This document shows, piece after piece, positions 23,700 to 36,591 of a DNA stretch of 64,000 nt. Each line of letters starts with the position of its first letter. Positions within the stretch are counted from its first letter, which is position 1. Below the pieces are notes generated by a model, which searched no databases, was not told the DNA's origin, and worked only from the letters and a program-made list of their open reading frames with translations. Made by a program: the position numbers and the translations under genes. Source of the DNA: Clavelina lepadiformis (taxonomy: Eukaryota; Chordata; Ascidiacea; Aplousobranchia; Clavelinidae); assembly GCF_947623445.1 (NCBI RefSeq), contig NC_135248.1:9920977-9984976 (forward strand), given 5' to 3'.

Positions 23700-25853
23700 T
23701 ATTATTATTATTAGTCTTCTACTATAACCCAGTCTGATTTGGACCTTCATCAATCCAGTATACTAGTTGCTGTTTCGTGATGTTGTTCTAGTCTTTAGTG
23801 GAATTGTAATATATTGCGATGTCAATAAAATGAACATTTATATGGATAAACTTTATCGAATTGAATGCAAGTTTAATAATATCACAATTCTGACTGCGGA
23901 ACATTTCACGACCGATAGATACGAGACTCATTGAATATACACAGACCAACTCAAGCTATAATCATGTAACCATGAACTATAAGTGTCACTCAAGACCAAC
24001 CGAAGTACTACAAAAGATTACAATATATAGTCACAATAAACAAAAACAATTGGTTATAAGTTATTGATTAATTAGTAATCTTTCTTAAATAGCTTTATCA
24101 ACCTGTAAGCTTAAGCTACAATATATTAAATTATGACCGGTCATCTAACCGAAGTTTTTTTACACTGTTCTCCTTTGCTCATTATATTCCCCTACTATGT
24201 TTAAGAATAAAGGAATTGAAAAATTATTCCGTAATTACTCGTGTAAGGTGCTAAGGTACTCAAGTACTTATGCTGAATACTTGGTACTTGCCAAGTTACC
24301 TATACTGGTCATACTAGACTGGCCATACTGGTCTGGTACTCAAATGTTTTCTAAACTAAATACTTTTACTCGAGTAATAATATTAATACTGCTCTACTAT
24401 ATACCTTTGTAGGTCTTAGTTAAACGGAAGTATACAGGCCTATTATGAACATCAAATAAACTCGTGTATACTGTATTTTATATTTATCGCTTTAATGCAA
24501 GCAGAATACCATAGACATCTTAGATTGCAATAGTTCTCTTAATCTTAGTCTTTCTCTTAGTCCTATAGGCCTAGTGGTTTTTAGAGAGGTCCTGTGTATG
24601 GTATGTAAGTTTTTTTTCCTGCACCGGAAAGCTTAATTTTCAAAGACTTGTAGGCACCGGTATGCGCGATTATGCACCGACTGACTTTGTTTAGTAATTA
24701 TTTAGCTTACAAAGTAGCTTTTTGACCCATTTTGTGCACCAGATAGCTGATTCTGTAAGCCTACAAAAGTGAATACAGCATTTCAAAAGTTCGGCATAAG
24801 GCCCACTATGAATTTACACATTGTTTGAGTATGATTATAATCTTATCAAATTGGTTCAAAATCACGTTTCAAACTGCTGTACTGGTTTCTTAAAATCAAA
24901 ACTACAAGTTTGAGAACTTAGTCGTATAACTACTTTCATGTAAACTTTGTTTGCAACCAAGTAGTTTGATGCAATGCATCCCCATTTGGATGTTTTCCCT
25001 AAACTAAAGTGCTTTGCTTACCGTATGTGGTAATACATGGTCCAATAGGGTTTTGTGACTGGTAAACTTTTTTGTTTGAATTGGGTTTTTTTAATTTTAA
25101 TTTTTGAATATGTCAAGTGTATTCATATTGTATGTATTATTATGTATTGTATGTACTAACTTGAATGTTCACCAAACCCAAATTGATTTTCCAAGTCCAA
25201 ATGACCAATTATAATCAAGAGTTCATTTTCGTTCATAGAGAATCAATGTATTCAAAATTTGTAAATTATCTGGAATTAGGGAACTGCAGCTTAATCACAC
25301 TGCAGTTATTAGACGAATTATGCCTTGACCTTTTTTGATTTTTCATGTTCTTTTATCACCATGTTACTTTCCTGTATAGTCGCAATAAACTCCAAGTTTG
25401 TCCACAAATTTGAAAAATGCCCATAACTGCGTAAGATAACTATGTGTCTTACCTTTTCATATATATAAGTACTCTTCTTCAGCATACAGTATTCATTTTC
25501 AACTTATCACTGTTTTTGCGAACTGTTTAGTGATGGCTTGGGAATTGATATTAAAAACACTTAAATGCATTTGCATCATGATGCCAAGGTTTGAAGTTGA
25601 GCAAACCATACTGTTGATGTTGTTGTAGAGGTAGGGTGCTGGATTTGGATAAAACCACAAAAAATGCATCCATTAGAATAAGCATACAGGCAAGCTCAAT
25701 AACTGAACTCTAAGGGTGAGAAATTATCATTTATCACTGAGGTTTGGAAATCAATGAATTGTTTTATATAAGTATATTTAATTTCTATTACTTTTTTCCG
25801 AAAAACTAGAAATTACAGTGTAATGCAAAGTTAAAAAGTTGTACTCTGCAAGC
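23700..25853. other. Intergenic region upstream of RETREG
   Basis: No gene recognised. It contains a short ATT microsatellite (about 23697-23713). Just before the RETREG start, AAATTACAG at 25811-25819 is acceptor-like and could mark a 5'UTR intron end or a trans-splice site. Confidence 0.4.
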
Positions 25854-27083
25854 ATGGCATCCCCTTCTGGAGCTGGGGATGCTTCATTATCGTCATCCAG
25901 TTTTACGTTTTCTCAGGCACTGTTTAATCAACTGAAGCACTATGAATCCCTTATTCTTTCCCTACAAAGACTTTTGGTCTGGGAGAAACCTGCACAGTCT
26001 GCGTTTTTTGTGTTTGTGGTCCATGTAGTATTTTGGTACATTTTTATAAATAGTCATCATGCTTTTGGATTTGTATTTTCTCTGGTACTTTTTCTCTTGT
26101 TGATCGACCTATGGAAGCATAAGATTTGGCCAGAAATTCGAGCAGAATCTCCTGACGCTGAAGCAGAGTGGGGTGAGCTCAATCCCAATCTCCTTTGTTT
26201 ACGTGAAATGTGTGAAGTAGCAGCCAAAGTCGTCATTAGTATTAGTAGCACAATAAACGATATACTTGCTGTTCGCTCAATGTATCCTGGAAAATTTTGT
26301 TTATGTTTCAACGGAGCATGTTTAGTGTTAATTGTGCTTGGGAACAAAATACCTGGTGTTATTTTGGCATACTTCACAATGTTATGCATGTTGTTGTGGC
26401 CGGTACTTTGGTATCATAGATTGCTAGAAAGGACTTATCTGCTCGTGGAACCTTTTCTCATGCAGTTGCAATACACTTTAAAACAGCGACCCAGCGAAGC
26501 TTACCTGTTGACTAAATACGTCGCTGACCAAAAAGATACCGAAATCCAAAATGGTGTTGATGATGACTTATCAGACTTTGTGCCAACGTTAGATGAAAAA
26601 ACAACTGCTGTTCTTGCCAGAGCTATCACTGACGATTCTGAACTTTCAGAAACAGATGAGGAAATTTTGGCTAATGAGCTTCCGTCATTTTCTCGATCAA
26701 GCACACCGGATGGTTTGCTTTCGAAAGAGTTTTGCCCAGCCTCATTACAGCATCAACAATTGCAAAATATTGATAACCACAGTGACGATGATGATGACCA
26801 TTTTGGCCTGCTTTCAACAGTCCTGAATCTGAAAAAACCAGAAGATACCAGTGAAAACATCATGGTTTCAACCAACCAACCTGAGGCCTCACAGTGTGTG
26901 GATAATCCTTTAAATAATTTGATAAAAGGTGCAATAGAAGGTGTTGTCCGTGATACATTTACTTCCCTTGCCCAATCTGTGAAGCCTCCTTTTAGAGATT
27001 TAGGCGAACAGAGTTCTTCATCCACCCCAACAAGTGATTATGAATTTGTGATACTTTCCAGTGAAGACGAAGATAACATTTGA
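25854..27083 (+). CDS. RETREG: Reticulophagy regulator (RETREG/FAM134 family ER-phagy receptor), single exon
   Basis: A 409-residue single-exon frame beginning at ATG 25854. An in-frame TTG 15 bases upstream is not needed. Two long hydrophobic hairpin segments (about residues 48-88 and 147-186) form a reticulon-homology domain. The second contains PGKFCL and GNKIPGVILAYF, close to vertebrate FAM134 proteins. A long acidic, Ser-rich disordered tail ends with a LIR-type motif YEFVIL at residues 396-401, followed by SSEDED, as expected for LC3/GABARAP binding. In the family these proteins bend ER membrane and deliver ER fragments to autophagosomes. The vertebrate genes have many exons; here the whole CDS is in one exon, so it is either an intron-loss lineage or a retrocopy that kept an intact frame. 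A polyadenylation signal AATAAA lies at 27865-27870. Confidence 0.92.
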   Translation: MASPSGAGDASLSSSSFTFSQALFNQLKHYESLILSLQRLLVWEKPAQSAFFVFVVHVVFWYIFINSHHAFGFVFSLVLFLLLIDLWKHKIWPEIRAESPDAEAEWGELNPNLLCLREMCEVAAKVVISISSTINDILAVRSMYPGKFCLCFNGACLVLIVLGNKIPGVILAYFTMLCMLLWPVLWYHRLLERTYLLVEPFLMQLQYTLKQRPSEAYLLTKYVADQKDTEIQNGVDDDLSDFVPTLDEKTTAVLARAITDDSELSETDEEILANELPSFSRSSTPDGLLSKEFCPASLQHQQLQNIDNHSDDDDDHFGLLSTVLNLKKPEDTSENIMVSTNQPEASQCVDNPLNNLIKGAIEGVVRDTFTSLAQSVKPPFRDLGEQSSSSTPTSDYEFVILSSEDEDNI

Positions 27084-27864
27084 TAGAACTTTGAAATGGA
27101 AAAATATCAGAAATTGATTGATTGAGTGTTTTTCTGCTTTTGACTGTGATGTCCTGATATGTGGATAAATTGCTCAATGTGTCTGTCATTGTGTATGCAC
27201 ACCTGAGTTAATGTTTTTTCTCAATTTTGCAACAACATCCACTATTTGATTTAATAGTATAGTATTTCAAATCCTGGTGCACTTGATTACTGTGACAGAT
27301 ACATATATGTTATGTTTTATTTCAATGAATTATTTTAAAACTGTAATCACAACACTGCTATTGATTCATATGCCGAAGTATGTATACAGCTTGTCTATAC
27401 GATTGAAATCAGAAATCAACCTGTGTTCAAAGTTAGGCGTTCAAGCTAGCATTCAAAGTACTGTTTTGGAATAACGTACCACTTCAAAATTTGCTTACAT
27501 CCTTTTAGTCGAGTACTCCAATTGAATTGGTTATATGTTCTACTTTCAAGTAATATTTGATGCCATTCAATGATAATATAATTAATTAATGTCTTGTATA
27601 CCAGAGAATGTCACCTTGTCAAACTGGTCACATTTCGTGAATGTGTTGACTTTAAAAGATTGCCTCTTTTCGTCATTTATCGTTTATGTGTATGATGCAA
27701 ATGTACCATGATGTTTTCCTTGTATTAACTTTATCTATTTATGTAGTTCGTCATGTGAACAATGGTATGGTAGGTCGACTTTTTGTACAACTTGCAACAA
27801 ACTTCGACGCTTAAAACTTTGTGCGTTTCAGCGTGCTAGCGTCAATGATTACACCGTACCTAAA

Positions 27865-27870
27865 AATAAA
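27865..27870 (+). terminator. Candidate polyadenylation signal for RETREG
   Basis: AATAAA about 780 bases after the stop, in the intergenic sequence before the next MITE. Confidence 0.4.
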
Positions 27871-27979
27871 TACATGATCAAATACGTAAGTTTTTCAAAT
27901 ATTGACGATCGGCAGTGAAAAGAAAAATATTTTTCCCCATGAGCTGACAAATTTACTGTTCGGATTATGGTCTGATCAA

Positions 27980-28459
27980 CAGCGGTGGGCAGCCGGTACT
28001 TTGAAAGTACCGTCGGTACCGGTTCTTGGCAAAATATGTACTGGCGGCTCCGGTATTCGGTGTTATTTAAAAAAAAAGTAGTTCAGTTCTTGTTACCGGT
28101 ACTTTTTGTGTAAAAGATGCTGCTACAAATGCAATGTTTCCCGCAGTTATGCCCCCGGTAAAGGTTACTCCAGGTCAAAACACATGTGATGTTGATCGCT
28201 TGCAATTTTACTTGACATTTCTAGATTAAAAAACATAACAGTTGCTAAAATTAGTATAAAAGATTAATTAACATGTATTTTTGAAAACATACTTGTTCAA
28301 ATTTTGAAATTATCACATGAAAAGTAAGATTACCGGGACCGACAGAAATTTCGTGAAAAAAGTAATTCGGTATAAGATTCGGTACTTTTTTTCAAAAGTA
28401 CCGACGGTATCGGTACTATAAGGTACCGTGGTATAGTAATTCGGTACTGCCCACCTATG
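27980..28459. mobile_element. MITE with GGTACC-rich interior, 480 bp
   Basis: Left end CAGCGGTGGGCAG and right end CTGCCCACCTATG are inverted copies. The interior near both ends is made of repeated CGGTAC/GGTACCG words, for example AGTACCGTCGGTACCGG. Target duplication is not clear, so the family is uncertain; ends fit hAT. Confidence 0.7.
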
Positions 28460-28730
28460 TTAATAATAATGCAATTAGTACTGTAATAAGTACAAACGAT
28501 GACTGTTTTTCTTCAGTGTTCATAATGAAAAGTATCGAGTTCGAATAAGATCACAAAACTTGCAAATCCATATAAAAAACATTGCTTGAAGAACGCACAC
28601 CAACAAATTTTTTGTTGTGGATTTGAAAAGTATGAGCAATACGTCTATGTTTGACAAAACGTTTGAAAAACTTCTTTTGACTTATAAGGGTATCTTAACC
28701 TAATTTGCTTGTTGAATTTTCTGATTCCAT

Positions 28731-29396
28731 TGTTGCGTGCTGTTATACTCTGATCTTTTGTCGGCAGAAAAGTTTTAATATTACAACAGAATTAGTTTAA
28801 CAGAAAAGGTTTTTATTATAGGGGGAGTACACTTTCTCAATATTACAAATAACCAATAACATAAGTAACGCTACCGCTTATAAGAGGTCTATTGAGTTGT
28901 AATCACCACAACTAGCTCCGACAACTCATCTGTTGATTTCGATGATTCACTCAGTTAAGGCTCTCTATCTCCCTCTGCTAGCTAGTAGACGTGCGAGCTT
29001 ATAAAGCGTGAAAGCGATGGAAGTTAAAATGTTCAACAAGAAAAACGCTGCAAGTCGTAGCAGGTGCAGCAGCGAAACTATATTTTGACAATGGGAGATA
29101 CATATAGTTAAAGCTGACACATTGAGACATAGATAAATATAATCAGTGTTAAGAATAAGAAGCGGGCATTTCCAGTAAAGATTTGTTATCAGCATAAATG
29201 CTGGAAAACACTCTGGGAACGTACTAAAAGGAGTGTTTACACGAAGTTATTCAGAGCACGTTTCCAAATAACAAACGACAGTTGAAGTGTCAAAGTCAAG
29301 TGTCAAAAAACAATTACATAAACTTCAATCAATAACTAGAAAACACTTTTGCAACAAATGATGTAATGGTAAAAGAATACCACCCAGGTCGCTACA
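28731..29396 (-). repeat. LTR of a retroelement, copy A (inverted)
   Basis: Reverse complement of the unit at 31566-32255, starting TGTAGCGACCTGGGTGG and ending GCACGCAACA. The leader after its 3' end (28730 downwards) also matches the leader after copy B (TCAGAAAATTCAACA), so this is a 5' LTR with some internal sequence. Confidence 0.8.
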
Positions 29397-29689
29397 CGTT
29401 AATGTCTGGAGTGACCATAAACCACTTTAAATAATATTTCGAAATCTTAAACGTGTCCTCCAAAAGATTGAAACGTAGCAACTTGTTGCGGCTGAAAAAG
29501 TAATCATTTAGTGTAAAATATAAGCAAGGTATATAAATGTATGTAGCCTATAGCCTTATTTTTGTCTCGATGTCCTCTCAATACTCCCGAAAAGCATTAG
29601 CAACCGAAGGAGTTGATGAGAAAAGCTTTTCAATATTTTCCCTAAAGAAAGAAAAAAGTAGTTTAAGAGTTTCGAAAGCATTATTTTGA

Positions 29690-30850
29690 AAGGTGTCGGA
29701 AAATCAACTGAAAGAAATCCAGTCCTTCACAGAAGGATGTATTCTTAAGGGTACTGAAACATATTGTTCTTGCGCGATGGCCTGGAGCCAGAGAGGAAAC
29801 TCCAGTACACATTCGTGAATATTGGTCATCCCGTGAAGAAATATCTATTTCTAATGAAACTTTATTCAAAAGGCAGAAGGTAATAATTCGGAAACTAATG
29901 CGTCGGTCCATCTTTGGTCGAATTCATTTCATTATTTGAGATCGGGCGTGTGTTGAAGAAAAGCACGAGATATCTTGATTTGGCCGAGAAGGTCGGATGA
30001 AACAAAGGAGTTCATCTCCCAATGCAGCATAAACAACGAGTTCCTGTCCAAACAACAAAAGCAGCCCTTGCTGAGCTACGAAGTTCCTGACCTACCATGG
30101 AGTAGGCTAGACATCGATTTACTCACACTCAATGATAAACACTATTTGATTTTAGTAGATTTTCATTCGAATTTTTGGTAGCTGTTCACGCTCGATGAAA
30201 CCATTGCCAATAGTAACATCCAAGTTTGCAAAGAAATGCTTAGTCGCCACAACATTCCAAACCTTGTACTGAATGAAAATGGACCACAATTCGCTTGTTG
30301 GAGCTTTAAGCAGATTTTTCTCGCAGCTGGGAACTTAAGCAAGTGACGTCTTCACCTCATCATCATTAATCCAATGGAAAGACCGAATCGGCAATGAAAA
30401 TAGTCAGGAGTCTCATAAAAAAGTGTTCCAGAAGACAAAGAGACATTTGGATGACTATACTCGATTGGAGAAACACACCGACAGGAGTTGACAGCAGTTC
30501 TGCTCAAAGACTCATGTCATGAAGAAGTCGCACTACACTTCTGACTTCAAAACAACTGCTACAACCTCAGCTAGTCCATGGTGTTAAAGACGCTTTAATA
30601 CAGAAACGGTTGCAAGTAAATCGCCATTACGACAACGGAAGCAAAGATTTGGCTGAATTGCATCGCGGAATGGCCGTACGAATGCAACCATTGAAGGAAA
30701 ATAGTTTGTGGACATTAAGAACTTGTGCCAAGAAAGTCGGCCCAAAATCATATATCTATTTGATGTGAATGGACGCTTACACTGTCGCAACCAGAAACAC
30801 AAACGAACGCCACAAGGTAACATATGAGGACACCATACCAAATAGTGACA
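29690..30850 (+). pseudogene. Ty3/gypsy-type integrase fragment, broken
   Basis: Plus-strand frames carry, in order, the region before the zinc-binding part (about 29760-29900, including REYWSSREEIS), the zinc-binding remnant and start of the catalytic core (29975-30181, DIDLLTLNDKHYLILVDF), and the rest of the core and C-terminal part (30190-30850, NENGPQFACWSF, LDWRNTPT). The order and motifs are those of the pol polyprotein of animal Ty3/gypsy elements. Stops and frameshifts occur between every block, so it is a dead relic. Reverse transcriptase and gag are not recognised beside it. Confidence 0.85.
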
Positions 30851-31565
30851 CACTACCGGTATGTTATAAAACGGATAATAAGGTTCTTCATATTCAGGTC
30901 ATCCTTAAACAGTTAAAGTTAAGAAGTTTAATTCCATTCAATCAACCAAAACTAAATTTGTAAAAAACATTTTTAAACATTTTAACTTTCTGGCCCTGCT
31001 CATGAGCTCCAAAACTTTCACTTAAAAATCGTTAAATTTGGGAATTCTCCCAAACCAAAAATGTTGCAAAAACAGACTTATAGCGCTGTGAGAAATCTAC
31101 AACATTTTTTATTTAAAATTTTTGTAAATGTAACATCAGTAAACATCTTTAAATGCATTTTTTGTCGTATTTAGATCAGTATACAAGTATTTGGATTTTG
31201 TTTATCACAAGTATTAAGTGTATAATTCTGAAACTCAATTTGCTGCTTTCATAATACAGAAAAGAATTCTTTATGCAGCACACAACGAACGCAAAAAAAA
31301 CAGGGTGATAAGAAAATGATTACAGAGCTTTCGTTACAAACGCAACCTGACAACACAAAATACTATAACAACACATTTTTAGGGAATAGTGATTTCAATT
31401 CTACTTTCGAAAACTGTGCAACCTCTACCGCTCCTCTATTGTTTGAAGAAAATTCTCCTTTTGTCGAAGATTTTTAGTTAACTTGATAACACAACTAGTG
31501 CCTAGGAGGAAAATATGCAAGTTTTTTTAAATCTCTCAGTGACTTTTTTATTGATGGCAAGGAAC
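30851..31565. other. Retroelement 3' region, unassigned
   Basis: Between the integrase relic and LTR copy B. No frame with recognisable features was found. Confidence 0.4.
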
Positions 31566-32255
31566 TGTTGCGGCCTGGGTGGTATTTTTTAATACCATGA
31601 CATCATTTCTTGCAAAAGTGTTTTCTAGTTTTTCATTGAAGTTTATGAAATTTTTTTTGGCAAACACTTCAACTTCAACTGTCGTTTGATATTTGGAAAT
31701 GTGCTGTGAATAACTTCGTGTGAACACTCCTTTTAGAAACGTTCTCAGGTCGTATTCCAGCATCTGTGTTGATAAGAAGTTTTTATTAGAAATGCCCACT
31801 TCTCAACTTAACACTGATTAATTATTTATCTATGTTTCAATGTGTCAGCTTTAACTATATGTATCTCCCATTGTCAAAACATTGTTTTGCTCCCGTTGCA
31901 GCTGCAGCAACTCATAGCGTTTTTCATGTCGAACATTTTAACTCCCATCGCTTTCACGTTATTTTAGCTCGCACCTACCAGCAAGCGAAGATAGTCGAGT
32001 GAGTCACCGAGATAGAGAGGGTTAACTGCGTGAATCAAACAGACGAGCTGTCTGAGATAGTCATGACTCATGGTGATTGCAACTCATGTATTAGACATCT
32101 TATAAGCAGTAGCATTACTTATGTTCTTAGTTATTTGTAATATTGAGAAAGTGTACGGCACCTATAATAAAAACCTTTTCCTGTAAACTCTTTCTTTTGT
32201 AGAATAAAAACTTTTCCGCTGACAAAAGGTTAAAGTGTTATAACCGCACGCAACA
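31566..32255 (+). repeat. LTR of a retroelement, copy B
   Basis: About 690 bp from TGTTGCGGCCTGGG to CGCACGCAACA. It is related over its full length to copy A (28731-29396, inverted) and copy C (58737-59378). It contains AGTGTACGGCACCTATAATA and CTTTTGTAGAATAAA near its 3' part. It may be the 3' LTR of the gypsy relic or the 5' LTR of a separate element, because the sequence after it matches the leader next to copy A. Confidence 0.8.
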
Positions 32256-32760
32256 ACATAGTCAGAAAATTCAACAGGTAAATTAATTTAAGATAAGTCA
32301 AAGCTCTTTAGAACAAAAGATAGCTAAAGATCTTTTTATGCAAGCACTGAATGAGTTAAAAGGACGAATATCTATCACAACAAAAAGAATAAGGGATACC
32401 GCAACATGTGCAGAATTTATTGGGCCAGATTCACGGTTTATTTTTATTGCAGAATGGCTCGGCAAAGTAATAACAGAATGAGGCTCTTCCCTAACAGTCC
32501 GTCTAGCAGACCCTATCTTAGGTAATCAACTGTTTGCTTACTAAAAGTTGTGATTGATGCTGCGGAAAGAGAAGTGAAACTAATGACTGGCGAAACCACC
32601 CAAATATATTAACTTAAAATCCTCCATAAAGAGAGAATTTTCTACAAGCAATAGAGGAAGAGACGCGGAAGTTGCAAAGTGTTCCTAAACAGAGTTGAGG
32701 TCTCCATTCTTACTCTAAAATACTACAGGATTTGGTCAACATGAACCCAAACCCGAAAAG
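32256..32760 (+). pseudogene. Retroelement leader and short broken coding remnant
   Basis: The first ~45 bases match the leader next to LTR copy A. A plus-strand frame near 32340-32478 (LNELKGRISITTKRIRDTA) looks like a structural-protein fragment but cannot be assigned. Stops follow. Confidence 0.35.
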
Positions 32761-33329
32761 ATTCACCGAGTATCGTCTTTGTGGAAAATTTGGGCGAACA
32801 CAAATACTAACATGGCAAATTTAAATACAAAAAAACTTAAAAATTTCTTGATTTGTAAAAAAATAAAAGAGTCCACATTTGTTAATGAAGGTCATTTACT
32901 TAAAGATTTTTCTTTTCAAATCAGTTTCTGATCATTAATTTTTAAGAATTATGTCACGTTACAAGCAACTTTTTGATGAAGTTTTATCATTTGGTGCTGA
33001 TACGAATAAATTCCGGATTTACTCGTGTCGAGATTAATGATATTTGGATTCGCATGAGCCCTAATGTTCGTCCATGCGGCACATTCCTATAAAATATGCT
33101 ATACTGTGTTGTCAGGATGAGTTCGTGGTAAAGTTTTGTATCCATTTTCCGATCACTCTGTATTCTTGCGTTCATCGTGTGCTGCAGCCTATATATACAA
33201 TTCTTCAGTATTATGAAATTAACAAATTTGGCTTCATAATCGAACATTTATGATGAACAAAATCCAAAAGCTGCAGATTATACCATGGTATACTGGCTGC
33301 AAAATGTGTAATTATTTGTGAAGCATAAT

Positions 33330-33509
33330 CAGTGGTGAGATTCAAATATTTTAACATCCGGTTCTCTCACTAACACCTGCCATATTGACCCGGAGCCGAT
33401 ATAACATAAGCCTATACATACGCATGTTAACAACCGGTTCGCGTAGGTCTCTTAAATCCCAAGAACCAGTTCGCACGATCCGGTGCGAACCGGCTGAATC
33501 CCACCACTG
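33330..33509. mobile_element. Short MITE (GGTGGGATTC family), copy 2
   Basis: 180 bp from CAGTGGTGAGATTC to GAATCCCACCACTG. The flanks AGCATAAT and AGTTTAAT match at 6 of 8 positions. Related to the copy at 23219-23396. Confidence 0.8.
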
Positions 33510-34051
33510 AGTTTAATTCTTCTTTTATAACTAGGTACAACAGAAAAATGCTTTTAAAGATGTTTACTATATCATCTTTAGAATAGTATTCAACAAAAAA
33601 TGTTTTAAATTTCTCACAGAGCTATAAATGAACGTTTTCCAATTGAGAGAATTCCCAATTTTGCGATTTTTAAATGAAAACTTTGGGGCTCATGACCGGG
33701 GTCAAAAAGTTAAAATTTCCGAAAATTCCAAAAATTCCGAACGACCCGAAGCAAAGTGCGAATCCAGACAAAAGACATAAGCAATTCGTACTCAAACGAG
33801 GGTAAGAATTGTTACCGGTCTTTTTCTAGTGCTGGTTCGAAGGGACCTGCAGTTAACTGTAGGATTATATTTCATAAATGGTAAAAAGTGGGCACGTCTA
33901 CACAGCAGTACAGGCATCGGTAGAATGTCACTCGTTCGATAACGGGCAAGGCGTAATCACATTTATCAGTGCTTCTGGCCGAAGGCAGAAAATACAAAGG
34001 CACGTCAAACCAAGCAGAAAACAACGTGCATAACAGAAGCATGGTTTAACC

Positions 34052-34366
34052 CAGAGCTTCTCAAACGTTTTGGTTCTGCGACCCCATTTTAGAAAAGAAA
34101 TTTCTATGCGACCTATAGCCTACAACGTTAATGATGTTAAAAAATAAACGTCCAATTACATTTCAAGTGGTATTTTTGTCTCTGGCAAAATGATATAAGT
34201 GCACAAAATCCACCGAAGTACAGTGAATGTAGCCTATATTAATAAAAAATCTCGTAATGGAAACAGTAAAGCGAACAAAAAATTAACAAAAACAATCCAA
34301 ATTATAAAAATTAAATTTGTTTCACGACCCTAAACGGGGTCGCGACCCACAGTTTGAAAAGCCCTG
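34052..34366. mobile_element. hAT-type MITE, 315 bp, with perfect 8-bp duplication
   Basis: Ends CAGAGCTTCTCAAAC and GTTTGAAAAGCCCTG are inverted copies. Perfect duplications GTTTAACC at 34044-34051 and 34367-34374. No ORF. Confidence 0.9.
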
Positions 34367-34374
34367 GTTTAACC

Positions 34375-36462
34375 GACGGGGACTATAATAAAACAAGTTT
34401 ATTCTTATTTCTAAAACTTGATCATTACTTGTTAGCTCTAAGATGAGCTATTGTTTCCTTAATATTTTTTGTGCAATCGCGGTCGGCGTTCAAATGTTGT
34501 CAAAACAAGGTCATAAAATCATTTAAGTCTGACGACATTTTAGGGTAGCTTAGGACAAAGCTATAAAACAAGTTAAAAGCTTGCGCAAGAAAATCATTCG
34601 TTTAAGTCTGACGTCACATTTATGGCAGGAAGAAACAGAGCTTATCAACCCAATCAATTGTGTTCCAGGCACTCCGTGGAATCCTAAGCAACCGTTTCCA
34701 TATGTAGGCCTACATCTCAAAGGTGTCTCTATTTGCGGCAGTAGATGGCGCCACACCCTACCGTAGATGGACTAAACTTCGGCAAGCAATACAGCTTCTT
34801 ATGAGGTTGTCGCAGCAGCTAATGCGTCTTCATAACCTGTCAGAAATGATTCTGCCTTCACCTGTTTGCAACAAAACGACCATGGTGTGAAACTCAATTG
34901 AAGCTTTTTACATAACGTCACTTGGTATAGAATCTATACTATAGATGAACAGATTTGGTAAAGATAGACCAAAGGCTAAGCTGTCTTTTTACTAGTGTGA
35001 TCACAGATGCAAGTTCACATGATTAATGAAATATAGTCTGCCCAGAATATTTAATATCGCAGTATGAAAGTAGAAGTGGTAGTATAATAGCAGAAACGCT
35101 AGTAAAAAATGAACATACTTTCAAACCCTCGTGCACTTGCAATAGGCCTACATAGATCATGTAAACTTAGTTCTAGACTGAACTTACAAAAAGAACAATT
35201 GACGCAGATCTTAATATGAAAACATTCACGACGATTTATAAATTGGGGGCTGGTGGGGCCTACTGCTGATGAAAAGGGTTTTAAACGTTAGTTCACAGAA
35301 GGCACAAAGCGACGTTTTATCTATTCTACAACAATGGCATTTCATATGCTTTTGTATTAATCATAAATTTGTTTTTCGATGATAGTCGTAACATTACCTG
35401 GCATCATTCTACTACTTGTTGGTGTTGCTTTGAAAACAATAGCTTACTTTTTAACAGAAAATTGAGTGTCCGTTAGTGTCAAAGCTGTGTCAATGATAAA
35501 TTGAAACAAATGATATTAACTACCAAAAGTCTTTACAGAGCGGCTGAAGACGGAGTACATAGACAGTTAATCACTAAATGCAGCTTGCATAGGCTATACC
35601 TATACGTTTCCTCATGTGAGTAATTATGATGAAATGATCATTGCTTCCTGCCTCTAACGCCGTGGCGCAACCCAGCTTAGTTAAAACAATACGGAAATAG
35701 AAATATGGCAACACCTGTACCAAGATGTTCAACACGCAATCTTAGAAATGTTTCAAAGACGAGGTGCCTTTGTTGACGCTGTGTCAGTTATCAAAGAGGT
35801 GTCTTAAGTAGCAGCATCAAATTACAATAATTCGGCCATGTCTGATGTAACTTACTTCAAAGTAATGAAGAATGGAAATAGAAATGCCACCAATATGCGT
35901 TGTATATCTGTAAAAGAAATGTCAACACAGAAGCAATCATTGTCAAGAAAATATTAAATTTGGCTTTGACAGTACAACTTACTCACTAACATTTCGAATT
36001 TTCGGAAGTTTTTTTAGTTTATCATTAACGTACAAGATTGGCGACATAGAAAGTCAGTTGATCCCCTTCCTCAAAATTTTTAACTAACCTCCTGTAGCTT
36101 GTGGTTTTGATTTGTTGGAGGTTACGTCAATTTTGTAACTAGAAAATACGTAGCAGCAACAGGCAGTATAGAGTTTCAATCAATTTTATTTGAATGCGCA
36201 GCAGGAAATAATTTTGAACTTGAACTATCGGAGTGCTAAAGTGGTAACACAGACATTTCGCCAGGCAAGTGACTATTCAGCTGTCGGTATTTTAGCTCTA
36301 ATTTTTTGACCCTCACGGATGTTTCAGCTGGTTGTTGGTAGTGTAGCATTTCTGATCTAGCGTCAGCTCTGCCCTTAAAAAATATTTTTGCTGAAGACCG
36401 GCACAAAACCTTTATTTTACCTTTCAGATAAAGTGTAAACTGAATAATTATATTACATAACA
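34375..36462. other. Intergenic stretch before the NHL gene
   Basis: No gene, RNA gene or terminal-repeat element is recognised. Short frames on both strands near 34550-34766 overlap each other and have no family features. Confidence 0.4.
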
Positions 36463-36591
36463 ATGGAAGACGAAGTAGCGTACTACTCTGCAGTTTCTAG
36501 CGATCATGAAGAAGACCCTTACAGCGAAATAGGCTTGAATTCTGTAGCATCCGGTATGCCTATTGACGGATACGTGGAGTACAACTACGAG
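36463..36591 (+). CDS. Candidate first exon of the NHL-repeat gene
   Basis: ATG at 36463 opens an acidic, Tyr-rich frame (MEDEVAYYSAVSSDHEEDPY...). A GT at 36592 after codon 43 would splice in phase 0 to the acceptor at 37881, which also starts in phase 0. The codon choice looks coding-like. The donor (GAG/GTGGCG) is only moderate, and there could be further exons in between. Confidence 0.4.
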
